NCBI GenBank assembly: GCA_003550325.1
Contig: QKWP01000791.1
Span: 74,555-138,554, forward strand
Reading direction: 5' to 3'
Length of the DNA: 64,000 nt
From: Gigaspora rosea
Lineage: Eukaryota; Glomeromycota; Glomeromycetes; Diversisporales; Gigasporaceae
Numbering within the stretch: position 1 is the first letter of the stretch; each line of letters begins with the position of its first letter. Shown here piece after piece: positions 45,739 through 56,885 of this stretch. The position numbers and the translations under genes are program-made. The notes beneath the pieces are model-generated. The model worked only from the letters and a program-made list of their open reading frames with translations. It did no database searches and had not been told where the DNA came from.

Positions 45739-48096
45739 GTACTTAGCATTTTAATATATTTGAATAACAATTTTTATTTAAAAAGCCTAGAAAACCTAGT
45801 TTTAACAAAGATAAGAATTACGCGATTTGTGTACCCTGAGGAACGGCAAAAACGGCAAATACTAAAAAGTAAATTTTAGTTTAAATGAAAGGTATCGACT
45901 TTATATTACTAGTGTTGGTATATCAATTTTCTTAGAGTCGTGTTATACTCTTGTTATCTATACGTATAAGTTGAAGATTTTCGTAACCGCCAAAAAAACG
46001 CAATTATTTATGTTAATATAAAAGTCTTTACTTTTATGGTAAAAATGGTAATTTGTATAAAATTCTATATAAATTCTATATATAAATTCTAATTTGAATT
46101 ATCCTGTAAAATGCGAACGTACGTACTGTACGTACGTGTTTACTGAAATTTTACAAGCAATCATTTCACTTTTCAATTATTATGAAAAACTATTAATATA
46201 TTAATTTACTACGTACATAATTTTCTCTACATATTTTTTTTAACAAACATTTCAAAGTTCATTATCGTTATTGATGTTTGATGTTGTATAATATAGTAAT
46301 ATAAATTATAAATTATTATAATTATATATTACACGTAATAATGATTGTATATATTTTTATATTGTGTGTGTTTAAGATTTATACTTAGCTGTTAACAATC
46401 GGAAATTTTTTAAACTCGAATTATATGGCTTAATATAAATCACATGTAATTTTTTTACATTGTATATACACAATAAATATATATAATATATATGTATATG
46501 TATATACATTAATGACATTAAAATCAACATATTTCGATATATACACAGTAATATATATATATATATATACAGTATATTAGATTTTAAACGATTAAGTTTA
46601 ATCTTACAATGCGGGAAAAAAATTAAAAAGCATAACTTGATTTTTACCTGTCAAAAGAATGACGTGACGGAATAAAGTACTGAGTAAGTGCAATGTCGAA
46701 AATCATGTTTGATCATCGACCAACTTAATACGTGAAAATACATGAGAATAGGCGCAGTGACACCTAGGAAACCTGTATTCAACTAAATTTTTCTTTTTAT
46801 CGTTTTTTTTTTTATTTTTTTTTATTTTTTTTTTTAGGAGTAAAAAATTAATTTTTTTATTCGTATATATTTTTTTTAATAAACAGAGTAAGATGTTTTT
46901 AAAATGTGTGACATTCAAAAAAAAGTTTTTTTTTGTTGCCTAATTTATAAATTTAACAAATATTTATCTAATTATTCGCCTTGTGACACTTGCTTAAATT
47001 ACAAATGACATGTATATTGTACCCGACACGTCAAAAGAACAATGTTTTGGAATATATAGACGCAGCCACGTAAAATATAATTTTTCCTTTTTCATATTTT
47101 TGATTGAAAAAAAATACTGATTAGATAGAAACATCCATTTTTCAGATTTTTTTTTGTTCCGCGTCGATAAGATAATCCGATGTTAAAAGGATAAATCCAA
47201 GAATGATTCAAGACTTTAAAAAAAACCGTTAATGTAAAGCCACCGCGTAGAGTTGATCAACAAAAAATTTTTTTTAAATAATAAATAAAAATAAATAATA
47301 AAATATAATATATATATATATAAAATCACAAATGTATATAAATTAGTTCATATAAAGGCTTGGCTGAAGGCTGGGAATATCTGTTTAGAAGTAAGTTACA
47401 AAAAGAGAATTTATTGATTGTTGTTTAACGTTAAAAAAGTTAAATCAGAAATAAAAAAAAGTAAGAAGGCTTTGTTCGTGCAACAAAAAAGAATATTTTT
47501 TTAAAACCAAAGAACGAAAATGTCGAGCTTGGCTTGATGTTTACACTTATAGCCCAGTAAAAGTACACGATCTTAACGACTGTCAACACAATTGAAACGT
47601 GGATTTGCGGTTGAATCAAATAAGGAAATATCATCAAGGTTTAATTATGAGACCCTTTTCTGGAAAAGTTTTGTAAACAAACCCATGGTAAAAATAATGA
47701 TAAAAATAATGATAAAAAAAAACGGTCCGAGCCATAGGAATGCAGCCATTAATTCAAAGATTCCAAAAAAGGACCGTTATAATAGTAAAGAATTGATGGG
47801 ATTAGTTCTAACTTTATTAGAATTTATTAAAAAGTTATTTCATTTTTCAAGCTAATAAGATCTATTATATACTATATTATATATTCTATATTATATACTA
47901 ATTATATATTGTAAATATTATATACTGTATTATGAAAAAGATTAATTCGGAAGAATATATCTTTCATAAACATAATAAATTCTAATGTTTTTTAAATTTT
48001 TAAGAAAGATAAAATTTTGAAAGGTAAATATTTTTTATATTTTATAAAGACTTTTACTAAAACGCACCTATGGTGAAATCACCATAGGTAAAAACC
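45739..48096. other. AT-rich region with microsatellites, no gene
   Basis: (AT)n and TATATG runs lie at about 46483-46570 and 47303-47325. Open frames at 46703-46918, 47440-47637 and 47592-47855 show no recognisable domain. The last (MKRGFAVESNKEISSRFNYE...) has balanced composition and could be a fragment, but I cannot support a function. Confidence 0.4.
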
Positions 48097-48214
48097 TACA
48101 TATAAAGTGCGAAATAACGCGCAGGGGTGTAATTTCGAATTTTGAACCGAATTAAGCATAAATCGGATCAAAATTCGAAATAACACCCCTGCGTGTTATT
48201 CGCGTTTATATGTA
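48097..48214. mobile_element. 118-bp foldback MITE
   Basis: The left arm TACATATAAAGTGCGAAATA, ACGCGCAGGGGTGTAATTTC, GAATTTTGA and the right arm inverse TACATATAAACGCGAATAAC, ACGCAGGGGTGTTATTTC form a long hairpin. The core is shared with 31301-31368, and a half copy (CCCCTGCGCGTTATTTCGCG) lies at 52203-52222. Confidence 0.75.
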
Positions 48215-48529
48215 ACTGGTAATATAAAATGTCATTTACTATATCAAACTCAAAAATTTAAAACTGTGATTGATTTTCGTAACTATTACAGCATTGATTT
48301 ATTACAACATTAACGGGTTTATTATATAATTCGAAAAAATTTATATAAAAAACCAATTATGTCGAATATTGCGCGAAGTACAATTTAAGAAACACCACAA
48401 CAATCCATAAATCGCTTCGCCAAGATATCAAAGGAAACAACATCAAAGGCGATAATAAACCCATTCAATCAACTGTATCTTCATTAATGACAGCACCAAC
48501 GACATCTTTCACAACGCCTAAAAAAAAAG

Positions 48530-48695
48530 GATGTCGCTCAATTCCCCGAAAGCTATTTCCACTTAGCCGACATCACATAGGGTTAGGGTTAGCATTTAAG
48601 TAGTTGTGGCTATACATTTTAGCAGATTGTCACCCTGTGTGATGTCGGGTAAGTGGCCTGTCATGGAAATAACTTTCGGAGAATCGTACCGTAAC
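48530..48695. mobile_element. MITE with CCGAAAGCTATTTCCA arms
   Basis: The left arm CCCCGAAAGCTATTTCCACT and GCCGACATCACATAGGGTTA pairs with the right arm (inverted CTCCGAAAGTTATTTCCATG, CCCGACATCACACAGGGT). A telomere-like GGGTTAGGGTTAG lies just inside the left arm. Exact ends are uncertain. Confidence 0.65.
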
Positions 48696-48699
48696 CCTC

Positions 48700-50520
48700 A
48701 TAAACCATAACAACAAAAACCATGAACGAATGAAAAAAAAACATAATACCAGAGCGATAACATCATAAGCGAAGATGATTAAACGCGACGACACCAGTGA
48801 CAACAAAATCCTGCTACTTGAGGGTGTTATTAATCACATACACGAGTTAAACAGTAAACCAAAAAAAAAAAAAAAAAGACTTCAGGAAACGGAATTCCTG
48901 TTACCCGAAAAGAAAGAAAAAGATTATGTTGGGTGTTGGGAGAGAACCAGAGACAAGCGAGATGTCAGATTAGCGACCAAGAATAAAGTCCCCTCAATAT
49001 CCTCCAAAAAACGACTGACCAACTATTAAAGAGATGATAAGAGTTAAAGAATTGATTGCTAAGTATGGGGAATGAGGACACCGCACCGGAAGAGTCTGCC
49101 AAACGCGTATAAAAGCTGAATAAAAGGCTCCAGAACGACGAAATCTCGTAATTTGAAATAGCGACTATAATGCAACGACGACAGTAACAACAACGCCAGT
49201 AACGACGACACCAATTACGATGATACCAGTAATAACGACAACAATGCCAGCGACACCAGAAACAGCGAAATTTAATTACTTGAATCAATAAAAGAAAGAA
49301 TTAATATCAGTTAAACGCGTCACAAAAAAAAAAAAAATTGATGATCAATTATCTATTTATACAATATATTCTAAAAATAAAAATAGGTGTAAAATCATAA
49401 AACGCGTAATTATAATTAGCATAAGCCAATAACTAGTGGTCATATTCCTCAGGTTTGGGCAAACAATTCGATCCGGTCATTGCCAGTCTCGACGGGATCA
49501 TTAAAAATTGTTACTTATTCTTGATCACAAACAAAGCCCAGTGGGCTTTTTAGACAATATTTCATGGCTGTGTGATGTGGGAATTAGTCGATCTAAAATT
49601 CGAAGCAAGGGTCTACCACGAGCCTATGAAGCGATAAAGTTTGACCATTTCAAAATTTAATTGGACATTTAGAAAAGATAAACCTGCTCATGATATTTAC
49701 AAGTGAGTAAATTCAGTAAAAAAACAGATTCGAAATAATTTATTTCTCAGCCATATATTAACGTAAAGTTCGAAAAGAAGCCTTGACAACTCACCGATTA
49801 TTCATTATCCTATCTCGTGTTACTTTATATCCAAGCCTCTAATTCTATTCATCATTTTAAAAACTTTTCGCGTTTTTTCCGTGTATCACTCAAATTTTTC
49901 GAGTCGATAAAACAAAACAATAATAATGACTCACTTCACATATTCGCTTCCTAAAACGAATATCATTCTCGCATGACACGCAAATCATTATTTTGTTTAT
50001 TCACAGATGTGATATATTTTTTTCGGTCAGAGTCCTGTACCACAAATGTATAGTGTTCATGTATCGAACACGATTTCTAGAATTTTAGCTAAGAAACAAA
50101 AAATTTTTTGGGTCACAGCCCAAACTACCACAGATGTTTGAACATCTGATAATAAATATAATAATATTATTTTTTCATTAATTATGTTAGGCATCTGACA
50201 AAATATTTAAAAGCCAAGAATTCCAATTGTTGATCCCGTTCCTTAAACTTACCCAAAATTTAAAATATTATAAAAAAAAAAAATGTTAACATAACTCTCA
50301 TTAAAATAAATTGTATTTAAAAAGAAAAGAAAAAAAAAGAATGTTTTTCTTCTCAAAATCATCTTGTTAGCACATCTTAGCAACTGTGATCAATTGCTCG
50401 CTAACAAGATGCCGCACATTGTCGCAGGAATTTCCAGATATATATAGAAAGTCTATATGTTCAGGTTGTCCGAATTATATAAAAATCAAAGGCTTTACAT
50501 TCCTTTTTTATAACAATATT
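48700..50520. other. No gene; ACR-rich simple region then intergenic
   Basis: 48760-49290 is rich in degenerate CAACGACG/ACACCAG words. These give a Cys/Arg/Trp frame on the minus strand and a Lys-rich frame on the plus strand; neither is gene-like. The rest to 50520 has no recognisable content. Confidence 0.4.
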
Positions 50521-52349
50521 CGACTTTGTTTTTACTGTATTAACCCCAATTCCTTTTTCTCGACACCAATTCCTTGTTCATAACAATAACCAACATTAAA
50601 TGCTCCTTGAGCAACACCAAGGTCGGCAGATTTTACATAAAATTCAAAAGCTTGATATTTGTTTTTCTCGACTCCAATTCCTTTTTCATAACAATAGCCA
50701 ACATTAAATCCTTTTTGTGCAGCACAGGCTTTATATTTGTTTTTTCGACTCAATGTTAATATCGGCGGATTTTCAAAGAACCCTAAAAATTAAAGGATAT
50801 TAACCGACTGGTTGGAGTGGGAAAATTGATCAATTCATATATTTAAAAAAAATTTAGCCACATAATAGTTCAATAATAGTATTTGTAAAAAAAAAGTAAT
50901 CAGTTAAAGGGTGGGGTAATACATAATTTTTGATTTTTAGGGTACTTTGTGGGACAGTTGACTATGTCGTTAGGGCTAATTTTGATTGTACCCTAAAATT
51001 TTAGGGCTGTTGTCCCTTAAATTATAAACTTAAAAATAAAAAAACAGGACTATCCTTGGCGCATTCATGCCTCAGTTTGGCAGCCACCTCTAGAATATCC
51101 AATTACATTAAATCAAATTTATTACTATGTATAAATGTTGTATATTTTTTGTGTGGCTGAATTCACCCAAAAATATTATGTCTATTTTCTATGCAAATTG
51201 TTTATGTGGATGAATATACCTGACATTTTATAATAATTCTATGTTATATGTATAAATAATAATAATGAATAATAAATTTATACCTTAAAGCACTCAACTC
51301 AATAATCTAAATACCAATATACTTAAATAATAAATTTATCTAAATATAAATACTGTAAACTTAATATAACACTTACCGAGAGGAATTTCAACAGAATCGA
51401 TAGGTTTACTTTTTAAAGTTCCTATTATAGCATAATTAGTTTTAAATGAAAATTTTTTGAAATAAATACCTTTAACTGCACTTGATATTCTTTAGTTTTT
51501 ATTATTTTGCTAGTGTACATAGAGTCTGGTTGTTTTGGTGAGATAATTGGCATGTTTTGATTTTTTTTTATCAGCTTCCAGGAATTGCATTTTAATTTTA
51601 TTTGCATCATCTGAATCCTCCATGTTTTCATTCCATTCGTAACCAAACTGTACCAGTGTTGGCCCATTTATATGTCATATAAATTTTTTTAAATGATCAT
51701 AATCATATAGTTGTTAAATCATAAATCATATGATTAAAATCATATGACATATGACTATTTGTCATGATCGATATGATTATAATTTTATTATGACATGATT
51801 AATAGTCATATGATCTATATATATGTTTAAGCAATTTTCAAAAAAAATGCATACAAATTGCTCTCGATCTTTTAACATAGAAATAACAAATATATAATAT
51901 ATTTATATATGATAACATACTACCTAATAAAGCAACACATATGGATTCTACGTACAGTACGTACGTACGTACATACAACTTATTACTAGCATATTAATGA
52001 AACTAGGGCTAAACGCTGAACTAGATCCCGACAATACCCGACCCGGGTACCTTTCTGTAAAAATCTACCTTTATGATAATTTGTGTACGATCGGAATGTC
52101 GCAATAGATGACGCAATAGATACAGATTTGACAATCATGCGGACGATCAAAAATGTCGCAATAGTTACATGGCAGATCAGGAGTGTAGTAATGCGCAAGT
52201 AAACCCCTGCGCGTTATTTCGCGAAAATACTAGTTATCTATATAGCTAAAAGTCATAGATCATATATACTTGCATGATCTGTGACTGGTCATGTAGATCA
52301 TATTGGTCATATAATGTCATAGATCATATATACTTGCAAAATGACTATA

Positions 52350-52743
52350 TGGGCAATGGACTAGGAAAACCCGTCTTTGAAGGGGGTTTTCCATTTTGAG
52401 AAAATGGCGATTATTTGTCTGTGAAACCTAAATTTTACCCCTGAATTTTTTGTTTATTTTTAGATATCAATTACTGAATAAACAATGTCATGTGATTATG
52501 AACCACTGATTGACCAATCTAATTTAATTGAGTCGTCAATCTTTGGTTGTAAATCTATTTTTAGAAAACGTTCGTTAAAAAATTGGTTTACATTCAAAGT
52601 TAAAATATCTCGATAAATTATTATATTAATGTAGGGTAAAAAGTGAAATACATATAGATATAAACCGGAACTTTAATTTGAATCAAAAATCTCGAAATTG
52701 ATAAAAAAGTCTCAAAGACGGGTTTTCCTAGTCCACTGCCCAT
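52350..52743. mobile_element. MITE with ATGGGCAATGGACTAGGAAA ends
   Basis: Left end ATGGGCAATGGACTAGGAAA plus ACCCGTCTTTGA. The right end inverted is ATGGGCAGTGGACTAGGAAA plus ACCCGTCTTTGA, one mismatch in 32. Flanks share TATG/CATA, suggesting TA targeting. Nested inside the hAT element. Confidence 0.85.
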
Positions 52744-52780
52744 ATGATCTATGACTAGTCATATAGATCATATTGGTCAT

Positions 52781-53108
52781 ATATGGGGTGCGGACAATAG
52801 AAACAGCCCTTTTTTACATTTTTTTGAAAAATGAGTTTTTATTAGATTCATATAAATTTTGACATGATTAACATTTTTCAATTATAAATGAAAGTCGGTT
52901 TGCGTAATAAAAAATCAAGATAATGTAAAAGAAAAATTACACGAGGCTTCGCAGAACCAACATATCACGAGATTATCCGATAGTCACCTGCTACCTTTAA
53001 CCAATCAAAATCGTGAAATTTGATTAATCCCGGATCAGTCCGAAAATCAAAACAAATGATTAAACTCAATTATCTCAAAATAAGATATCTATTGTCCGCA
53101 CCCCATAT
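52781..53108. mobile_element. MITE, ATATGGGGTG family, copy 2
   Basis: The ends ATATGGGGTGCGGACAATAG are perfect inverses over 21 bp. The interior matches 35018-35364 inverted. It lies 17 bp from the right end of the hAT element. Confidence 0.88.
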
Positions 53109-54489
53109 GTCATAGTCCAACACTGAACTGTACCAGCATTAGGTCGTTTTTGTGGATCAGAATCCATGCATTGCCTAGCTAATTCAATATAGCAATCCGG
53201 AGTCCCAGGAGCAAATTCAGGCCGCAGTCCGATGCAAATGCAAATCTTTACTGCGAGTTTATCATCAAAACTGATAACCATCAAAGGATCTTTGTCCAGT
53301 TGACATTTCAAACATAATGACTCCAAAGCCATAAATATAGCCTTTTTTGCAAACTTTTGACCTAATAATACTTCCGGAGCAACATAAGGCAAGACTCCAT
53401 AAATACCACCTTCTGTATCATTTTCATCTGTTTTTTTTAGATAATCCTAGATCTGAGATGTAAGATCGCTGACTTTTTACTAATGCCGTCATCTTCATCT
53501 TGTAAAATATTACCACTGTGGAAGTCTGCATGAATATATCCAGCTCCACCAGCTCTTTGAATTTGTAATAAATCTGCTAAAAATCTTTAAGTAGTTTTAA
53601 TTTAATTTGCCAGGTAAGATCTCGAAATTTCATCCTTAAAAACTTATGAAGACTTCCATTATCGGCATATTGAAATACCATCAAGTATTCATTTGTTGCC
53701 GTGTTTGAGTTAATCCGTATATATTAAGCCTACTACTGTGGTCTACATTTCGCATGATTTCCAAACTTTGTAAGTTTATATAAATGAATTAGTCCAATAT
53801 GTGTTTAATAAATTGTGCAATGATTTAATTTACTCTTTCAAAAAATCACGAGGATTTTTCTTGGAACCGGATAAGGTCTTGAGTGCAACAGTGCTATTTT
53901 GTTCACGTGATCTTATACACTCAAAATTGAAGTCATCATCATGATCATTTTTCTTAATTGTATTGTTTTAATCTTTCGTGTACCATCTAACCAGATTGCA
54001 GAAAATACAGAGCCAAATCCTCCTCCTTCGCTAATACAATTTAGTCTATCCATTGAATCTTATATTCATATTTATTAGTTCTAAGTAGATGTTCTTTCAT
54101 ACAATTATCGATATCCTTTTTTCCACTTGTCCATTCTCGAATTGTTGTGTCGGGATCACATGTTTGACATCATGCTCGCAACGTGTTAAATTCATTACAA
54201 TATGCACATTTTCCGTAATTTGAACTTCTTTATATTATTAATTGTATTATATTATATTAGTTAATATGAATTCTTAAATTTAAATGCAAATAATTGAGAT
54301 ATTATATGGTTAAGTCTTAGACCAATAGATCACAATTATTAGTCTTAAGACCAACTTGGACCTTAAAAAATGGACAGTTCTTAGTCTAAGACCAGACCGG
54401 CCTAATTAACTCTTAAAACTATAATAAACCAGACCGGAACTGGACAAAATGAACCAGTCTGAACTAGACCAGACCTTTAACATTTTAGT

Positions 54490-55380
54490 AAAAGAATTTT
54501 TATATGATACTCACCGATTAATTAACACAAATATAAGAAATTAATAAATATCATGAATTTGAATTGCTTATTTTAAAACTTAGATTAACAAATGCTCTTA
54601 TACTCACTCAATAAATTAACACAAATATTTATGAACTTGGATAGCTTATTTTTAAATATTTAGATTAATAAATAGTTTTTATACTCACTCACTAATTATC
54701 GTGAATAAAATGAAATTAAATAATAAATATTTATAAATTGAATAACTTGTGAATATTCTTTATACTTACGGTCTAAAATAAAATAAATGGTAAATATTCA
54801 TAAACTTTAATAGTTTATTTCAATTAATAAATGTTCTTCATACTCACGCACTAAATTAATGCGAATAAAATAAAATTAAATATAAATATCCATGAACTTG
54901 AATAGTTTATTTTAATTACTTAGTCACAGACTAAATTAACACGAACAAAATAGTAAATATTCATAAACTTGAATAATTCATTTTAAATACATAGATAAAT
55001 TAATGTCCTTTATACTCAAAATTAAATAGTACATATTCGTGAACTTATTTTAATTACTTAGATTAATAATTATCCTGAACTAACCTACTAAATTAACACG
55101 AATAAAATAGTAAATCTTCATAAACTTGAATAATTTATTTTAAATTCATAGATTAATTAATGTTCTTTATACTCACTCACTAAATTAATGCAAATAAAAT
55201 AAAATTAAATAGTATATATCCATGAGCTTGAATGGCTTATGTTAGACACTTAGATTAATAAATGTTCTTTACATTACTGACTAAATTTATACGAATAAAT
55301 AATCAATATTCATGAATTTGAAGCTTATTTTAAATAGATTAATAAATATTCTTTATACTTACGGACTAATGTGAATAAAC
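54490..55380. repeat. Diverged tandem array, about 100-bp units
   Basis: About eight loose copies of a unit containing TTTATACTCACTNACTAAAT, TAACACNAATAAAAT, TAAATATTCATAAACTTGAA and TAGTTTATTTTAA. On the minus strand each unit includes a GTGAGTATAAAGA word resembling a fungal splice donor. The array lies between the kinase N-terminus and an upstream Sel1 fragment. Confidence 0.75.
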
Positions 55381-55511
55381 CGATTTCAAGCACATTATTA
55401 AATAGAAATTACTGCAAACAAATCGATTTTTATAATTACCGGTAATAAAATTGTGGCGAAAAATTTGAAAAATTAAAATACTTAGAAACGCCAATTACGA
55501 ATTGTAACAAA

Positions 55512-55847
55512 TAGTAGTTTTTCGAATTCCCATAGAATTACCAGCTTCAGCAGATTTTAGATAATACATAAACGCTTTGTGCTTATTTATTTCAACATCA
55601 ATTCCTAAATAATAGAAATAGCCAATTTGATACACTCACGTTAGAATTGTTCATCTCTGCAGATTTTTGATAATGAATGAATGCCTTATTCTCATCCTTT
55701 TCAACACCAATTCCATATTCGTAACAATATTCCTTCTGAATCATTTATATCAGCCGATTTTTGACAATCGATGAAGCTCAGTTGATTAAAAGTATTGGTG
55801 ATTTTAATAATTTCACCTGATAGATTATTATCTTTCGTATCTGACAT
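55512..55847 (-). pseudogene. Sel1-repeat protein N-terminal fragment, broken
   Basis: Starts MSDTKDNNLSGEIIKITNTF, continues SFIDCQKSADINDSEG, then Sel1 units in shifted frames: YEYGIGVEKDENKAFIHYQK with SAEMNN, and GIDVEINKHKAFMYYLKSAE with AGNSMG. A word like GTGAGTGTATCAAATTGG between units may be an intron start. It lies upstream of the kinase-Sel1 gene on the same strand. It could be a separate gene or a displaced part of it. Confidence 0.55.
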
Positions 55848-55859
55848 CTTATATCCAAA

Positions 55860-56885
55860 AAATTATATATTGTATGAGAAGAATTAGTTTCATTGAAATG
55901 TTGAATGTGTAGTATAAGTACCCAAATCTTTATTAAGTATTTTACGTTCGTACATGCTTGTGTACATATCAGATATGATTTCTTTGGCTTTGTATCACCA
56001 AATAAACGTTAGTTGACTATCAGTTAAACCGGATAAACGCTAGCTTAATCAGCTTGGAATACTACGTTACCAAGTTCATTTTCTCATCTTTAAATTATCT
56101 TATTACTGAATTCTTTCTCGTCGGATAGAAAGAGATAGAATTCATTTCAAAGAGTATGCAATGAATCTGATTAATCATAAACAATCAAAATACCTTTTTT
56201 TTTCATCGTCCTCACTCTACACCTCTCAAAGACCAAGTGTAACTAGATCATGCTTTGATCAGATATCCTTTACAGAAATTTAGGACAATGCAAGTACACA
56301 GTCTCTAAAATTCCAAAATCTTTCACTGTAATCTATGCGAACGACGTCTGGTAGTTAACATGTCTTCAATAAGAAACAAAAGGCGAAAAAATGATCTTTG
56401 CTAAATTATTTTATAAATTATTTAAAAATTGTTAGAATAGTTGCGATTAGAATAGATAGAATAGATAGAATGCATAGAATACGCAATCTATCGCGTACTA
56501 CCGGTAACTGCCAGAATGATGAAATTTAAAATTCTTTTTTACCGCATCTTTTTGGTATGATGTATTACTGTGTCAATTACCGATAAAAATATTTATTGTA
56601 ATAAATCGTAAAAAAATTATGATATATATTTATGGATCGTTCATTATTTGCATCGATTTAGCTTTTCACTTTCCACCAGTTGCACTATTTCGTTGATATG
56701 AAAACTTATCAAACTTTAAGAGATTTTTAATGGAATCGATGAAATATTTAAATGCTGCATATTAATAGTGTTAATCATAACCATTTTAAAAATACAATTA
56801 TAATAAGAGCAATTTTATAAGTATAGTTAAAAGATTATTAAAAAATATATATATAATCAAAATCTAAATATTTATAAAAAATATA
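55860..56885. other. Intergenic, no gene
   Basis: No domain or repeat family is recognised between the Sel1 fragment and the UDP-glycosyltransferase 3' end. A short AGAATAGATAGAATAGATAG run lies near 56449-56475. Confidence 0.45.

Larger units (their letters stand above)
51654..53125. mobile_element. Non-autonomous hAT element inside the kinase gene
   Basis: The ends CAGTGTTGGCCCATTTATAT and, inverted, CAGTGTTGGACTATGACATA have hAT character. A perfect 8-bp target duplication AACTGTAC lies at 51646-51653 and 53126-53133, within the kinase codons for GTV. Subterminal GATCATATGNTCATA words are repeated at both sides (51680-51830, 52245-52345, 52740-52785). It contains two nested MITEs (52350-52743, 52781-53108). 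No transposase is present. Confidence 0.88.
50529..54235 (-). pseudogene. TKL-type protein kinase with Sel1 repeats, split by a transposon
   Basis: Minus-strand order: N-terminal zinc-knuckle-like segment YGKCAYCNEFNT, CQTCDPDTTIREWTSGKKD and NCMKEHLLRTNKYEYKIQWI (54230-54060); ATP loop RLNCISEGGGFGSVFSAIWL; VALKTLSGSKKNPRDFL with the catalytic Lys; after a probable intron, TNEYLMVFQYADNGSLHKFL, RDLTWQIKLKLL; catalytic loop IHADFHSGNIL (Asp present, Arg of HRD replaced by Ala); SDLGLSKKTDEND (DFG replaced by DLG); GVLPYVAPEVLLGQKFAKK; PDCYIELARQCMDSDPQKRP; NAGTV (53135). A 1,472-bp hAT element follows. Coding resumes with YEWNENMEDSDDANKIKMQF, PKQPDSMYTSKIIKTK and GTLKSKPIDSVEIPLG, then a GTAAGT donor (51372). 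The last exon (50753-50529) holds two Sel1 repeats (FNVGYCYEKGIGVEKNKY). HADFHSGNIL and DLG are normal for this AM-fungal family. Several frame slips occur, so it is a pseudogene or a badly sequenced allele. Confidence 0.75.

Noticed and set aside
48965-49288. Cys/Arg/Trp-rich frame on the minus strand considered as a metallothionein-like protein
   Set aside because: It follows from a degenerate ACR/CAACG simple region; no regular Cys spacing and no conserved start context.
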